Shown here in pieces: positions 8,275 through 16,332 of a DNA stretch of 64,000 nucleotides. Below the pieces are notes generated by a model. It saw only the letters and a list, made by a program, of their open reading frames with translations. It had not been told where the DNA came from and made no database searches. This DNA is from Desulfobaculum sp044987625. GTDB lineage: Bacteria; Desulfobacterota; Desulfovibrionia; Desulfovibrionales; Desulfovibrionaceae. Made by a program: the position numbers and the translations under genes. The stretch spans positions 868,001 to 932,000 of the forward strand of contig NZ_JBJDSB010000001.1 in NCBI RefSeq assembly GCF_044987625.1, given 5' to 3'. Each line of letters begins with the position of its first letter. The stretch's first letter is position 1.

Positions 8275-9609
8275 ATGTTCTGGATACAACTGCTTATCGT
8301 TTTGGCCGCCATCTTCATCGGCGCGCGCCTTGGCGGCGTGGGTCTTGGCGTCATGGGCGGCCTTGGTCTGGCCGTTCTGAGTTTCTTCTTCGGCGTGCAG
8401 CCCACAGCCCCGCCCATCAACGTCATGCTGATGATTGCCGCTGTGGTCACCGCCGCCGGCGCGCTGCAGGCCGCCGGCGGGCTGGACTATCTGGTCAACA
8501 TCGCCGCGCGCATCCTGCGCCGCAACCCAAACCAGATTACGTTCCTCGGCCCCATCGTCACATATATTTTCACCTTCTTCGCCGGCACGGGCCACGTGGC
8601 CTACTCCGTGCTGCCCGTCATCTCCGAGGTGGCCCGCAACACCAAGGTCCGCCCCGAGCGGCCGCTGTCCATCGCGGTTATCGCCTCGCAGCAGGCCATC
8701 ACCGCCAGCCCCATCTCCGCCGCCACCGTGGCCCTGCTGGGCATGACGGCCAGCATGGGCGTGCAGTTGTCGGACATTATGATGGTCTGTGTGCCTTCCA
8801 CCTTTGCGGCCTGCATGATTGGCGCATTCATCGCCAACAGGACCGGCAAGGACCTCATGAAGGACCCCGAATACCTGCGCCGCCTGAACGACCCCAGCCT
8901 GCGCGCCGCCATTGAAAAGGCCAACGCCGGCGAAACCGTTGAGGAGACCGAGGTCCCCGGCTATGCCAAGATTTCCGTGGGCTTGTTCCTGCTGGGCACC
9001 CTGTCCATCGTGCTCTTTGGCTCCTGCCCCGAACTGCGCCCCTCGTGGAACGTGAGCGGCGAAATGGAACGCATGAGCATGGCCAGCGCCATTGAAATCA
9101 TCATGCTCACCGTGGCCGCGCTCATCCTGCTCATCAGCCGTGTGGATGTGAAGAAGCTGGCCGAGGGCAGCGTCTTTGGCGCGGGCGTTCAGGCGGTTAT
9201 CGCCATCTTCGGCATTGCGTGGCTGGGCGACAGCTTCTTTAGCAGCAACATGGAGTTCCTCAGCGGCAATATTCAGGACATGGTCACCGCCGCGCCGTGG
9301 ACCTTCGCCATAGCGCTGTTTGTGCTGTCCATCCTGCTCTTTTCGCAGGCGGCCACCGTGCGCGCGCTGATGCCGCTGGGCATCGCCCTTGGCATCCCGG
9401 CCCCGGCGCTCATCGCCATGTTCCCGGCCGTGAACGGCTACTTCTTTATCCCGAACTACCCCACCGTGGTCGCGGCCATCAACTTTGACCGCACCGGCAC
9501 CACGCATATCGGCAAGTTTGTGCTGAACCACAGCTTTATGCTGCCGGGGCTGGTGGCCACCGTCGGCGCCATCGGCATTGGATTCATGCTTGCGGGCGTG
9601 ATGTTCTAA
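8275..9609 (+). CDS. Anaerobic C4-dicarboxylate carrier, DcuA/DcuB family
   Basis: 444-residue inner-membrane protein with about ten hydrophobic segments. It opens with the family pattern IFIGARLGGVGLGVMGGLG and contains GGLDYLVNIAARILRRNPN and FFAGTGHVAYSVLPVI, characteristic of Dcu carriers that exchange fumarate, malate or aspartate for succinate. Some blocks resemble DcuA (ITASPISAA) and others DcuB (PPINVML, VRPERP), so I do not assign a letter. Standing between aspA and frdCAB, it fits aspartate or fumarate/succinate antiport during fumarate respiration. Confidence 0.92.
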   Translation: MFWIQLLIVLAAIFIGARLGGVGLGVMGGLGLAVLSFFFGVQPTAPPINVMLMIAAVVTAAGALQAAGGLDYLVNIAARILRRNPNQITFLGPIVTYIFTFFAGTGHVAYSVLPVISEVARNTKVRPERPLSIAVIASQQAITASPISAATVALLGMTASMGVQLSDIMMVCVPSTFAACMIGAFIANRTGKDLMKDPEYLRRLNDPSLRAAIEKANAGETVEETEVPGYAKISVGLFLLGTLSIVLFGSCPELRPSWNVSGEMERMSMASAIEIIMLTVAALILLISRVDVKKLAEGSVFGAGVQAVIAIFGIAWLGDSFFSSNMEFLSGNIQDMVTAAPWTFAIALFVLSILLFSQAATVRALMPLGIALGIPAPALIAMFPAVNGYFFIPNYPTVVAAINFDRTGTTHIGKFVLNHSFMLPGLVATVGAIGIGFMLAGVMF

Positions 9610-9624
9610 CTGTATTTCGGCGCA

Positions 9625-9660
9625 TCGCGGCGCTTGGCAAATTCCATCCAAGCGCCGCGA
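9625..9660 (+). terminator. Strong hairpin between dcu and frdC (partial terminator)
   Basis: A 13-bp perfect stem (TCGCGGCGCTTGG / CCAAGCGCCGCGA) with a 10-nt loop, followed after six bases by T5. The offset T-run suggests incomplete termination, which would let some transcription continue into frdCAB. Confidence 0.55.
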
Positions 9661-9713
9661 TGACTCGTTTTTCACACCCAGCAACCCGTTAAACGTTCAA
9701 TCAGGAAGAAACC

Positions 9714-10364
9714 ATGCAGACCGACATCTCCATGCCCGCGTCGATCCAGGGCAACACCTCCGCTTATATGGACTGGCTGCAAATGCTCAGCGGCGCCGCC
9801 CTGATCGTCTTCATGTGGTGCCATATGCTGCTGGTCGCCAGCGTCAACCTTGGCGCGGGCGTCTTCGACGCATTGGCGGCATTTTTGGAATATACCTACA
9901 TGGCCCAGATTGGCGGTCCGCTCATCGGCGTCGTCTTCCTCGTCCACTTTGTGCTGGCCATCCGCAAAATTCCCGTCACCTCCACGCAGCAGAAGGGCAT
10001 GTGGAATCAGGCCCGCATGCTGCGCCACAAGGATACGTGGCTGTGGATTGTGCAGGCCGTCAGCGCCATGGTCATCCTCATCATGGCCGGGGTGCACCTG
10101 TGGACCGTGCTCACGGACCTGCCCATCACGTCCGTGAAAAGCGCCACCCGCATTCAGGAAGGCGGATGGATGTGGTTTTACCTCATCCTGCTGCCCATGG
10201 CCGAACTGCACGTGGGCATCGGCTTTTACCGCATCGGCGTGAAGTGGGGCTTTGTGGGCCGCAGCGGCCGCAAAAACTTCCAGAAGCTGGAATACGCCAT
10301 CACCGGCGGTTTTATCCTCATCGGCCTCATCACGCTTCTGACCTTCGCGGGCATCAGCATCTAG
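9714..10364 (+). CDS. frdC: Fumarate reductase/succinate dehydrogenase di-haem cytochrome b subunit
   Basis: 216 residues, five predicted TM helices; membrane anchor that binds two haems b and the quinone site. Histidines H37, H78, H128 and H166 fit the four axial haem ligands of Wolinella succinogenes FrdC. AELH (E164, H166) reproduces the spacing of the Wolinella E-pathway glutamate and haem ligand. E59 lies 22 residues after H37, the same distance as the Wolinella menaquinol-site glutamate from its first haem histidine. The gene order C-A-B is also the Wolinella order. Direction in vivo (fumarate reduction) is inferred from aspA and Dcu beside it. Confidence 0.93.
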   Translation: MQTDISMPASIQGNTSAYMDWLQMLSGAALIVFMWCHMLLVASVNLGAGVFDALAAFLEYTYMAQIGGPLIGVVFLVHFVLAIRKIPVTSTQQKGMWNQARMLRHKDTWLWIVQAVSAMVILIMAGVHLWTVLTDLPITSVKSATRIQEGGWMWFYLILLPMAELHVGIGFYRIGVKWGFVGRSGRKNFQKLEYAITGGFILIGLITLLTFAGISI

Positions 10365-10377
10365 GAGACAACACGAC

Positions 10378-12210
10378 ATGAGTGACATCATATATACCGA
10401 CGTCCTGTGCATTGGCGCAGGCCTTGCCGGTGAGCGCGTGGCCATCGAGGCCGCCGAGGCCGGCTACAGCACCATCTGTCTGAGCATCGTCCCTGCACGG
10501 CGCTCCCACTCGTCCGCCGCGCAGGGCGGCATGCAGGCCGCCCTTGGCAACTGCGCCATGGGCGAGGGCGACGGCCCGGACGTCCACTTTGCGGACACGG
10601 TCAAAGGCTCCGACTGGGGCTGCGATCAGGAAGTGGCCCGCCTGTTCTGCGACACCGCGCCCATCGTCATGCGCGAGCTGGCCTACTGGGGCGTGCCGTG
10701 GAACCGCGTGGTCGCCGGAACCGACGACTACTTCCAAGGCGGCAAGAAGTTCTCCAAGACGGAAAAGAAGGAGAACGAAGGCCTCATCACCGCACGCAAC
10801 TTTGGCGGCACGGCCAAGTGGCGCACCTGCTACACCTCCGACGGCACCGGCCACGCCGTGCTGTACACCATGGACAACCGCGCCATGCACAAGGGTGTTC
10901 AAGTGCACGACCGCACCGAAGCCATCGCCCTCATCCACGACGGCGAGCAGTGCAAGGGCGCCATCGTCCGCTGCCTGCGCACAGGCGAGCTGCGCACCTA
11001 CCTCGCCAAGGCCACGGTCATCGCGGCGGGCGGTTTCGGCCGCATTTACCGCGAGTCCACCAACGCCGTCATCTGCGAGGGCGGCGGCCAGTCCATTGCC
11101 CTAAACACCGGCATCGTGCCCATGGGCAATATGGAGGCCGTGCAGTTCCACCCCACCGGCGTTGTGCCGTCCAACATCCTCGTCACCGAGGGCTGCCGCG
11201 GCGACGGCGGCACCCTGCTGGACAAAAACATGGAGCGCTTCATGCCCAGCTACGAGCCGGAAAAGGCCGAGCTGGCCTCGCGCGACGTGGTCTCGCGCCG
11301 CATGACGGAGCATATGCGCAAGGGCCTTGGCGTGCCCAGCGACTACGGCGACCACCTGTGGCTGGATATCCGCCACCTTGGCGAGCACCACATCACGCAC
11401 AAGCTGCGCGAAGTGGAAGAGATCTGTAACAATTTCCTTGGGGTGGACCCCATCACCCAGCCCATCCCCGTGCGCCCCACCCAGCACTACTCCATGGGCG
11501 GCATCCGCACCAACAAGGACGGCGCAGCCTACGGTCTGTCCGGCCTGTTCTCCGCGGGCGAGGCCGCCTGCTGGGACATGCACGGCTTTAACCGCCTTGG
11601 CGGCAACTCCCTGTCCGAAACCGTTGTAGCCGGACGCATTGTCGGCAAAAAGGTCGTGGAGTTTCTGGAAGGCTGCGACGTGCGCTTCAGCACCAGCGAG
11701 GCGGACAGCTTCCGCAAGAAGGAAGAGCAGCGCATCCAGACCCTCATCTCCGGCGGCGGCACCGAGAACGTCTATGAACTGCGCCGCCTGATGCAGGACA
11801 CCATGATGGAAGGCGTTGGCATCTTCCGTGACGAGACGGGCCTCTCCAAGGCCGTCAGCGACCTGCAGGCCATCCACCAGCGCACCCGCAATATCGGCCT
11901 TACGTCCGACGGCATCGGCGCCAACGACGAGCTGCGTCTGGCCCTCAACCTGCCCGGCATGGTCAAGCTGGCCCTGTGCGTGGCCTACGGCGCGCTGGAG
12001 CGCCGCGAAAGCCGCGGCTCCCACGCCCGCGAGGACTACCCCGCACGCAACGACCGCGACTGGCTGGTCCGCACCCTTGCCACATGGCAGGACGGCAGCG
12101 ACCTGCCCACCCTAAACTATGAACCGGCTTCCACCGTCTTCAATATCCCTCCGGGAGACCGTGGCTATGGCGGCGGCAAGATTATCAGCGCAGACGACAA
12201 GGAGGCCTAA
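10378..12210 (+). CDS. frdA: Fumarate reductase flavoprotein subunit
   Basis: 610 residues; catalytic subunit that reduces fumarate to succinate (or the reverse) with covalently bound FAD. It has the dinucleotide-binding motif GAGLAGERVA at the N-terminus and RRSHSSAAQGGMQA, where H44 is the expected FAD-linking histidine (His43 in Wolinella). The substrate-site stretch RPTQHYSMGGIRTN is also present. It lies 13 nt after frdC and 3 nt before frdB, so the three subunits are cotranscribed. Length is a little below Wolinella FrdA (656), mostly at the C-terminus. Confidence 0.95.
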   Translation: MSDIIYTDVLCIGAGLAGERVAIEAAEAGYSTICLSIVPARRSHSSAAQGGMQAALGNCAMGEGDGPDVHFADTVKGSDWGCDQEVARLFCDTAPIVMRELAYWGVPWNRVVAGTDDYFQGGKKFSKTEKKENEGLITARNFGGTAKWRTCYTSDGTGHAVLYTMDNRAMHKGVQVHDRTEAIALIHDGEQCKGAIVRCLRTGELRTYLAKATVIAAGGFGRIYRESTNAVICEGGGQSIALNTGIVPMGNMEAVQFHPTGVVPSNILVTEGCRGDGGTLLDKNMERFMPSYEPEKAELASRDVVSRRMTEHMRKGLGVPSDYGDHLWLDIRHLGEHHITHKLREVEEICNNFLGVDPITQPIPVRPTQHYSMGGIRTNKDGAAYGLSGLFSAGEAACWDMHGFNRLGGNSLSETVVAGRIVGKKVVEFLEGCDVRFSTSEADSFRKKEEQRIQTLISGGGTENVYELRRLMQDTMMEGVGIFRDETGLSKAVSDLQAIHQRTRNIGLTSDGIGANDELRLALNLPGMVKLALCVAYGALERRESRGSHAREDYPARNDRDWLVRTLATWQDGSDLPTLNYEPASTVFNIPPGDRGYGGGKIISADDKEA

Positions 12211-12213
12211 GCC

Positions 12214-12957
12214 ATGGCGCGCACACTGACTTTCAACGTATTCCGGTACAATCCGCAGGCGGGCGAAACCATGCCCCGCATGCAGACCTACACCATAGAC
12301 GAAACCGCCAGCATGACGGTGTTCATCGCCCTGAACCGTCTGCGCGAGGAGCAGGACCCATCCCTCAAGTTCGACTTCTGCTGCCGCGCTGGCATCTGCG
12401 GCGCCTGCGCCATGGTCATTAACGGCCGTCCCTGTTTAGCCTGCCACACCAAGACCATGGACCTGCCGGACGAAATCACCCTGCTGCCCCTGCCCTTCTT
12501 CAAGTGCATCGGCGACCTTGCCGTAGACACGGGCGTGTGGTTCCAGGACATGAACCGCAAAATCGAATCGTGGGTCCACACCGACAAGGAATTCGACCCC
12601 GCCGCGCCCGAAGAGCGCATGGACAACGACACCGCCGAAGCCGTGTACGAGCTGGACCGCTGCATTGAATGCGGCTGCTGCGTTGCGGCCTGCGGCACGG
12701 CGCGCATGCGCGAGGACTTCCTTGGCGCAGTGGCCCTGAACCGCATCGGCCGCTTTGTCATCGACCCGCGCGATAAGCGCACGGACAAGGACTACTTCGA
12801 CATCATCGGCACCGACCAGGGCATCTTTGGATGCATGGGTCTGCTTGCGTGCGAGGACGTATGCCCCAAGGGCCTGCCCCTGCAGGACCAGCTGGGCTTC
12901 CTGCGCCGCAAGATGGGCCTGCATGCCTTCAAACGGCTGTTCTCTGGTAGGAAATAA
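12214..12957 (+). CDS. frdB: Fumarate reductase iron-sulfur subunit
   Basis: 247 residues; electron wire between FrdC haems and FrdA flavin. The N-terminal plant-type ferredoxin domain has the [2Fe-2S] cysteines in CCRAGICGAC...C. The C-terminal domain has CIECGCCVAAC and CMGLLACEDVCP for the [4Fe-4S] and [3Fe-4S] clusters, closely matching the epsilon-proteobacterial pattern. All expected cysteines are present. It begins 3 nt after the frdA stop. Confidence 0.95.
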   Translation: MARTLTFNVFRYNPQAGETMPRMQTYTIDETASMTVFIALNRLREEQDPSLKFDFCCRAGICGACAMVINGRPCLACHTKTMDLPDEITLLPLPFFKCIGDLAVDTGVWFQDMNRKIESWVHTDKEFDPAAPEERMDNDTAEAVYELDRCIECGCCVAACGTARMREDFLGAVALNRIGRFVIDPRDKRTDKDYFDIIGTDQGIFGCMGLLACEDVCPKGLPLQDQLGFLRRKMGLHAFKRLFSGRK

Positions 12958-12978
12958 GCACCTCGTATCCCTTAGGGC

Positions 12979-13015
12979 GAGCGCGGTCCGTCCCCGGATG
13001 AGACGGACCGCGCTC
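12979..13015 (+). other. Perfect 14-bp hairpin between frdB and the symporter gene
   Basis: GAGCGCGGTCCGTC pairs with GACGGACCGCGCTC around a 9-nt loop. No T-run follows, so it probably protects or processes the polycistronic mRNA rather than ending it. Confidence 0.55.
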
Positions 13016-13095
13016 CACCACAACCACAGCCCCGCACAGGCACGCCGGCGCCGTACACAGCGCCATGCAGCGGGAGACTCCATGCGGAGGACGAT

Positions 13096-14337
13096 ATGAA
13101 ACTGTGGATGAAAATCCTTATCGGCATGGTCATCGGCGTGCTCTTCGGACTCGTCTTCCCCACCCTGACCCCGTATGTCGAGCCACTTGGCACCCTGTTC
13201 CTCAAAGGCATCAAACTGCTCATCGTGCCCCTTGTCTTTGCCTCGCTGGTCTCGGGCATGACCAGCATGAGCGACCTGAAAAAGCTGTGGCGCATCAGCG
13301 CCAAGACCTTTCTCACCTATTTTGTGACCACGGCCTTTGCCGTGTCCATCGGCCTGACCATTGCCAATCTGGCCGCCCCTGGCGCAGGACTGCACCTGCA
13401 CGCCGCCGAGACAGCCGCCGCCAAGGACGCGCCCTCCATTGTGGACACTCTGCTGGACGTGGTGCCCACCAATCCGCTGGAAGCCATGGTGCAGGGCAAC
13501 ATTTTGCAGATTATCGCCTTTGCGGTGCTGCTTGGCGTGTCCATGAACATTGCCGGGGACAAGGCCGCGCCGGTCCGCAGGTTCTGCCATTCTCTTGCGG
13601 ACATCATGTACACCATGACCTCCATCGTCATCGCCTTTGCCCCGGTTGGCGTTTTTGCCCTCATGGCCAAGGTGGTGGCGCAATACGGCGTGGACACTCT
13701 GCTCCCGCTGGCGAAAATCATCCTGCTGATGTTCGCCGGGAGTCTTGTGCACATCCTCGTGGTGTACGGCGGGGGCGTGGCGCTGGTGGCGCGCCTGAAT
13801 CCCCTGCGCTTCTTCCGCGGCATTCTGGACGCCCAGTTGGTGGGCTTTTCCACCAGCAGCAGCTCCGGCACCCTGCCCGCCACCATCCGGTGTACGGAGC
13901 AGAACCTTGGCGTGTCCAAGCCCATTGCCAGCTTTATCCTGCCGCTGGGGGCCACCATTAATATGGATGGCACCGCCATCTATCAGGGCATCTGCGCCGT
14001 GTTTGTGGCGCAGGCCTACGGGGTGGACCTCACCGCCGCCAACTACGCCACCATTGTGCTGACGGCCACGCTGGCCTCCATTGGCACGGCGGGCATTCCG
14101 GGCGCCGGGCTTATCATGCTATCCCTTATCCTCTCCGCCCTTGGGCTGCCCATGGAAGGCCTCGCCCTCATCGCCGGGATTGACCGCATTTTGGACATGG
14201 CCCGCACCACCGTAAACATCAGCGGCGACGCCATGACGTCCCTCATCGTGGCGCGCAGCGAAAATGAAGTAGACCTTTCCACCTACGCCGGGGCGACCTC
14301 TTCCGGCGTTCAGGTGGCGACCCAGTCCACGGACTGA
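13096..14337 (+). CDS. Dicarboxylate/amino acid:cation symporter, GltP-type (acidic amino acid importer)
   Basis: 413 residues; DAACS-family Na+ or H+ symporter with eight TM segments and two re-entrant hairpins. HP1 carries the serine-rich STSSSSGTLPATIR and TM7 carries NMDGTAIYQ. In TM8 the motif DRILDMARTTVN places D367, R370 and N374 where GltPh has D394, R397 and N401. D394 binds the alpha-amino group of aspartate and is replaced in C4-dicarboxylate DctA proteins. I therefore predict aspartate/glutamate rather than dicarboxylate uptake. That suits its place at the end of the aspA-dcu-frdCAB unit, feeding aspartase. Confidence 0.88.
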   Translation: MKLWMKILIGMVIGVLFGLVFPTLTPYVEPLGTLFLKGIKLLIVPLVFASLVSGMTSMSDLKKLWRISAKTFLTYFVTTAFAVSIGLTIANLAAPGAGLHLHAAETAAAKDAPSIVDTLLDVVPTNPLEAMVQGNILQIIAFAVLLGVSMNIAGDKAAPVRRFCHSLADIMYTMTSIVIAFAPVGVFALMAKVVAQYGVDTLLPLAKIILLMFAGSLVHILVVYGGGVALVARLNPLRFFRGILDAQLVGFSTSSSSGTLPATIRCTEQNLGVSKPIASFILPLGATINMDGTAIYQGICAVFVAQAYGVDLTAANYATIVLTATLASIGTAGIPGAGLIMLSLILSALGLPMEGLALIAGIDRILDMARTTVNISGDAMTSLIVARSENEVDLSTYAGATSSGVQVATQSTD

Positions 14338-14501
14338 TTTCCGGGAAGAACACCAAGCCCTCCAATGCGGAAACACCCATGCCCGGTGCATACTCCCTGA
14401 CGCGGCGCGCTGTGCGCCGCACACCGGGCATCCGCTTCTCCCCTCCCGGAACCAGACGCGCCCCGGCCCCAATCCCCGGGGCGCTCTTTTCCCCCCACAA
14501 C

Positions 14502-14539
14502 GCAGAAGGCCCGCCGGATACCTCCGGCGGGCCTTCTGC
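14502..14539. other. Perfect 17-bp inverted repeat between convergent genes
   Basis: GCAGAAGGCCCGCCGGA and its exact complement around a 4-nt loop lie between the symporter (+) and the pseudouridine synthase (-). No T-run on either side; it probably blocks convergent transcription or protects 3' ends. Confidence 0.55.
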
Positions 14540-14553
14540 ACATGGACGCGCCA

Positions 14554-15267
14554 TTACGCCTCCACATCATCACGCGCGGCGCACAGCTCCCGCGCAAAGG
14601 ATGGCCAATCCGCCGCTGGCGGCGTGGTAAAGGCCATGACCTCCTTGGTCTTTGGATGCGTAAAGCGCAGGTACTCCGCGTGCAGCTTCAGCTGTCCCGG
14701 CCCCGTGCCACTGCCGTACAGCCTGTCGCCCACGATGGGCAGGCCAAGGCCAAGGGGATGCGCGGCGTGCACGCGAAGCTGGTGCGTGCGCCCGGTCTTG
14801 GGGGTAAACTCCACCAGCGTCAAACCATCCTGCACGCCAAGGCGCCGCCACACAGTGCGCGAGGCCTTGCCATGCAGCGGGTCGTACACCTGATAGGGCC
14901 GGTTGTAGATATCAAGGCGCAGGGGCAGGTCCACCTCGCCGGCTTCCGCCTCCAGCACGCCGTCAAGCACGGCCACATAGCGCTTGGCGACCTGCCGCTG
15001 CTGAAACTGCTGAAACAACTCGCGGTTGGAGCGCGCCGTCAGCCCAAGCACCAAAATGCCCGAGGTATCCATATCCAGCCGGTGCACCGCCGGAAACTTG
15101 CGGCACTCGGGAAACATCGCCTGCACGCGCGTGACCACGCAGTCCTGATTCTCCGGCCCGCGACCGGGCACGGACAGGAGGCCACTTGGTTTGTTCACCA
15201 CCACGACCTTGGGGTCGGCGTGCAAGATATCAAGGGAAAGCGCATCGGTCATGGCGTGATCATCCAT
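14554..15267 (-). CDS. RluA-family pseudouridine synthase
   Basis: 237 residues; isomerises uridine to pseudouridine in rRNA or tRNA. The catalytic aspartate is in HRLDMDTSG, and VVNKPSGLLSVPG and KTGRTHQLRVH are the other family motifs. No S4 RNA-binding domain is present. The first ATG (15267) overlaps the end of the upstream gene by 8 nt; a second ATG at 15252 is also possible. Related proteins in gamma-proteobacteria, as I recall them, carry the upstream protein as an N-terminal domain, which suggests the two gene products work together. RNA target unknown. Confidence 0.88.
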   Translation of the reverse strand: MDDHAMTDALSLDILHADPKVVVVNKPSGLLSVPGRGPENQDCVVTRVQAMFPECRKFPAVHRLDMDTSGILVLGLTARSNRELFQQFQQRQVAKRYVAVLDGVLEAEAGEVDLPLRLDIYNRPYQVYDPLHGKASRTVWRRLGVQDGLTLVEFTPKTGRTHQLRVHAAHPLGLGLPIVGDRLYGSGTGPGQLKLHAEYLRFTHPKTKEVMAFTTPPAADWPSFARELCAARDDVEA

Positions 15268-16039
15268 TCGTTACGGCGGCGTGGCCGCACAACATAAAGC
15301 CCAGCAGGGGACGGCACTTGCCCTCGCAGGCCGCATAGCTCATCCCGTGCCGGCGCGTTCCGGAGCGGTTCTCCCGCCCCACATAAAATTCCACAATACC
15401 CGTCGGCCGCACGCCAAGACGCGCGGCATGCTGCAACAGCTTGGGCGCGCAGCAATCCCCGGCCCCGGTAGGCACGCCGGGCGCGAGAAAAATCTCCGTC
15501 ATGGGCCGCACCTCGCCTGCGCCATTGCGCAGGCGGTACAGGGCGTGGATGTCGCGCATCAGACCCTGCGACATGGCCCGGCGCCGACGCTTCAGCGCGG
15601 CGCGGCGCTCCGGGTCGGTGCATGCCGCCATCTCGCGGCCAATGGCCTTAATCTGCGGCTCCACCGGATCACTCACCGCATGAAAGGCCGCCACGTCAAG
15701 GACCGGCGGCGTCCACCCCGGCACCTCCCACGCGCCATTGTACTGGCCGGAAAACGCCCTGAGCGTGCCGGACGCGCCGCTGGCATCCACATAGCTGAGC
15801 ACGCCAAACATCTGCCCCCGCGCCTCGCCCCACAGATAGTCCAACGCAAAGCGTGGGTCGGCGCCCGCCCTGGGCGCATCAATATCCACCCGCCCAAGGG
15901 CCTCAAGGCGCTCAAACAGGGCGTGGGCCGGGGCAAGGGCCCCTCCTACGGGCAGGCCATGCTCCACACCGCACCGGGCGCATGGCCCGGCGCACTGCAC
16001 CATGTCCGGCGTGACGTCACAAAGGGATACTGTCGGCAT
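15260..16039 (-). CDS. Unknown protein, likely partner of the RluA-type synthase
   Basis: About 259 residues with no membrane segment. It has an N-terminal CAGPCARCG cysteine cluster, a middle AFSGQ...PGW.PP region and the motif GAGDCCAPKLLQHAA followed by IVEFYVG. I recall these blocks from the N-terminal half of long RluA-family pseudouridine synthases (about 550 residues), where they precede the catalytic domain. Here they form a separate gene overlapping the synthase by 8 nt. A basic, Arg-rich stretch (RRAALKRRRRAMSQG) could bind RNA. The start is uncertain: ATG 16039 or 16051, neither with a clear ribosome site. Confidence 0.7.
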   Translation of the reverse strand: MPTVSLCDVTPDMVQCAGPCARCGVEHGLPVGGALAPAHALFERLEALGRVDIDAPRAGADPRFALDYLWGEARGQMFGVLSYVDASGASGTLRAFSGQYNGAWEVPGWTPPVLDVAAFHAVSDPVEPQIKAIGREMAACTDPERRAALKRRRRAMSQGLMRDIHALYRLRNGAGEVRPMTEIFLAPGVPTGAGDCCAPKLLQHAARLGVRPTGIVEFYVGRENRSGTRRHGMSYAACEGKCRPLLGFMLCGHAAVTNG

Positions 16040-16261
16040 GGCGCGGAACATACTGGCATTGCCCGGCGATGAAAAGCCCCCGCACGCCGTGCGCGCCACA
16101 TCACCGCCTAACCCCCTTGCATAACACCAAAAAATCCTCGCCCCAGCCTGCCGCAACGCCCCCCTCCCTGCGTCGCAATATCCTCCCCCGCAAAGCCCAT
16201 GCAAAACCAAACACATAGCCAGCAAAACGCTGATTGGACGCCAAAATTCACCGCGCCCCAG

Positions 16262-16290
16262 TTTACACAACCTGCTCCCCAAGGCATATT
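16262..16290 (+). promoter_or_regulatory. Candidate sigma-70 promoter of the solute-binding protein gene
   Basis: TTTACA, a 17-bp spacer and CATATT lie 43 nt upstream of the start codon. Each box matches about 4-5 of 6 consensus positions. Confidence 0.45.
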
Positions 16291-16332
16291 GGAAGCTATG
16301 TATCCCCCAACTACCAAAATTTGGAGGCTGTA

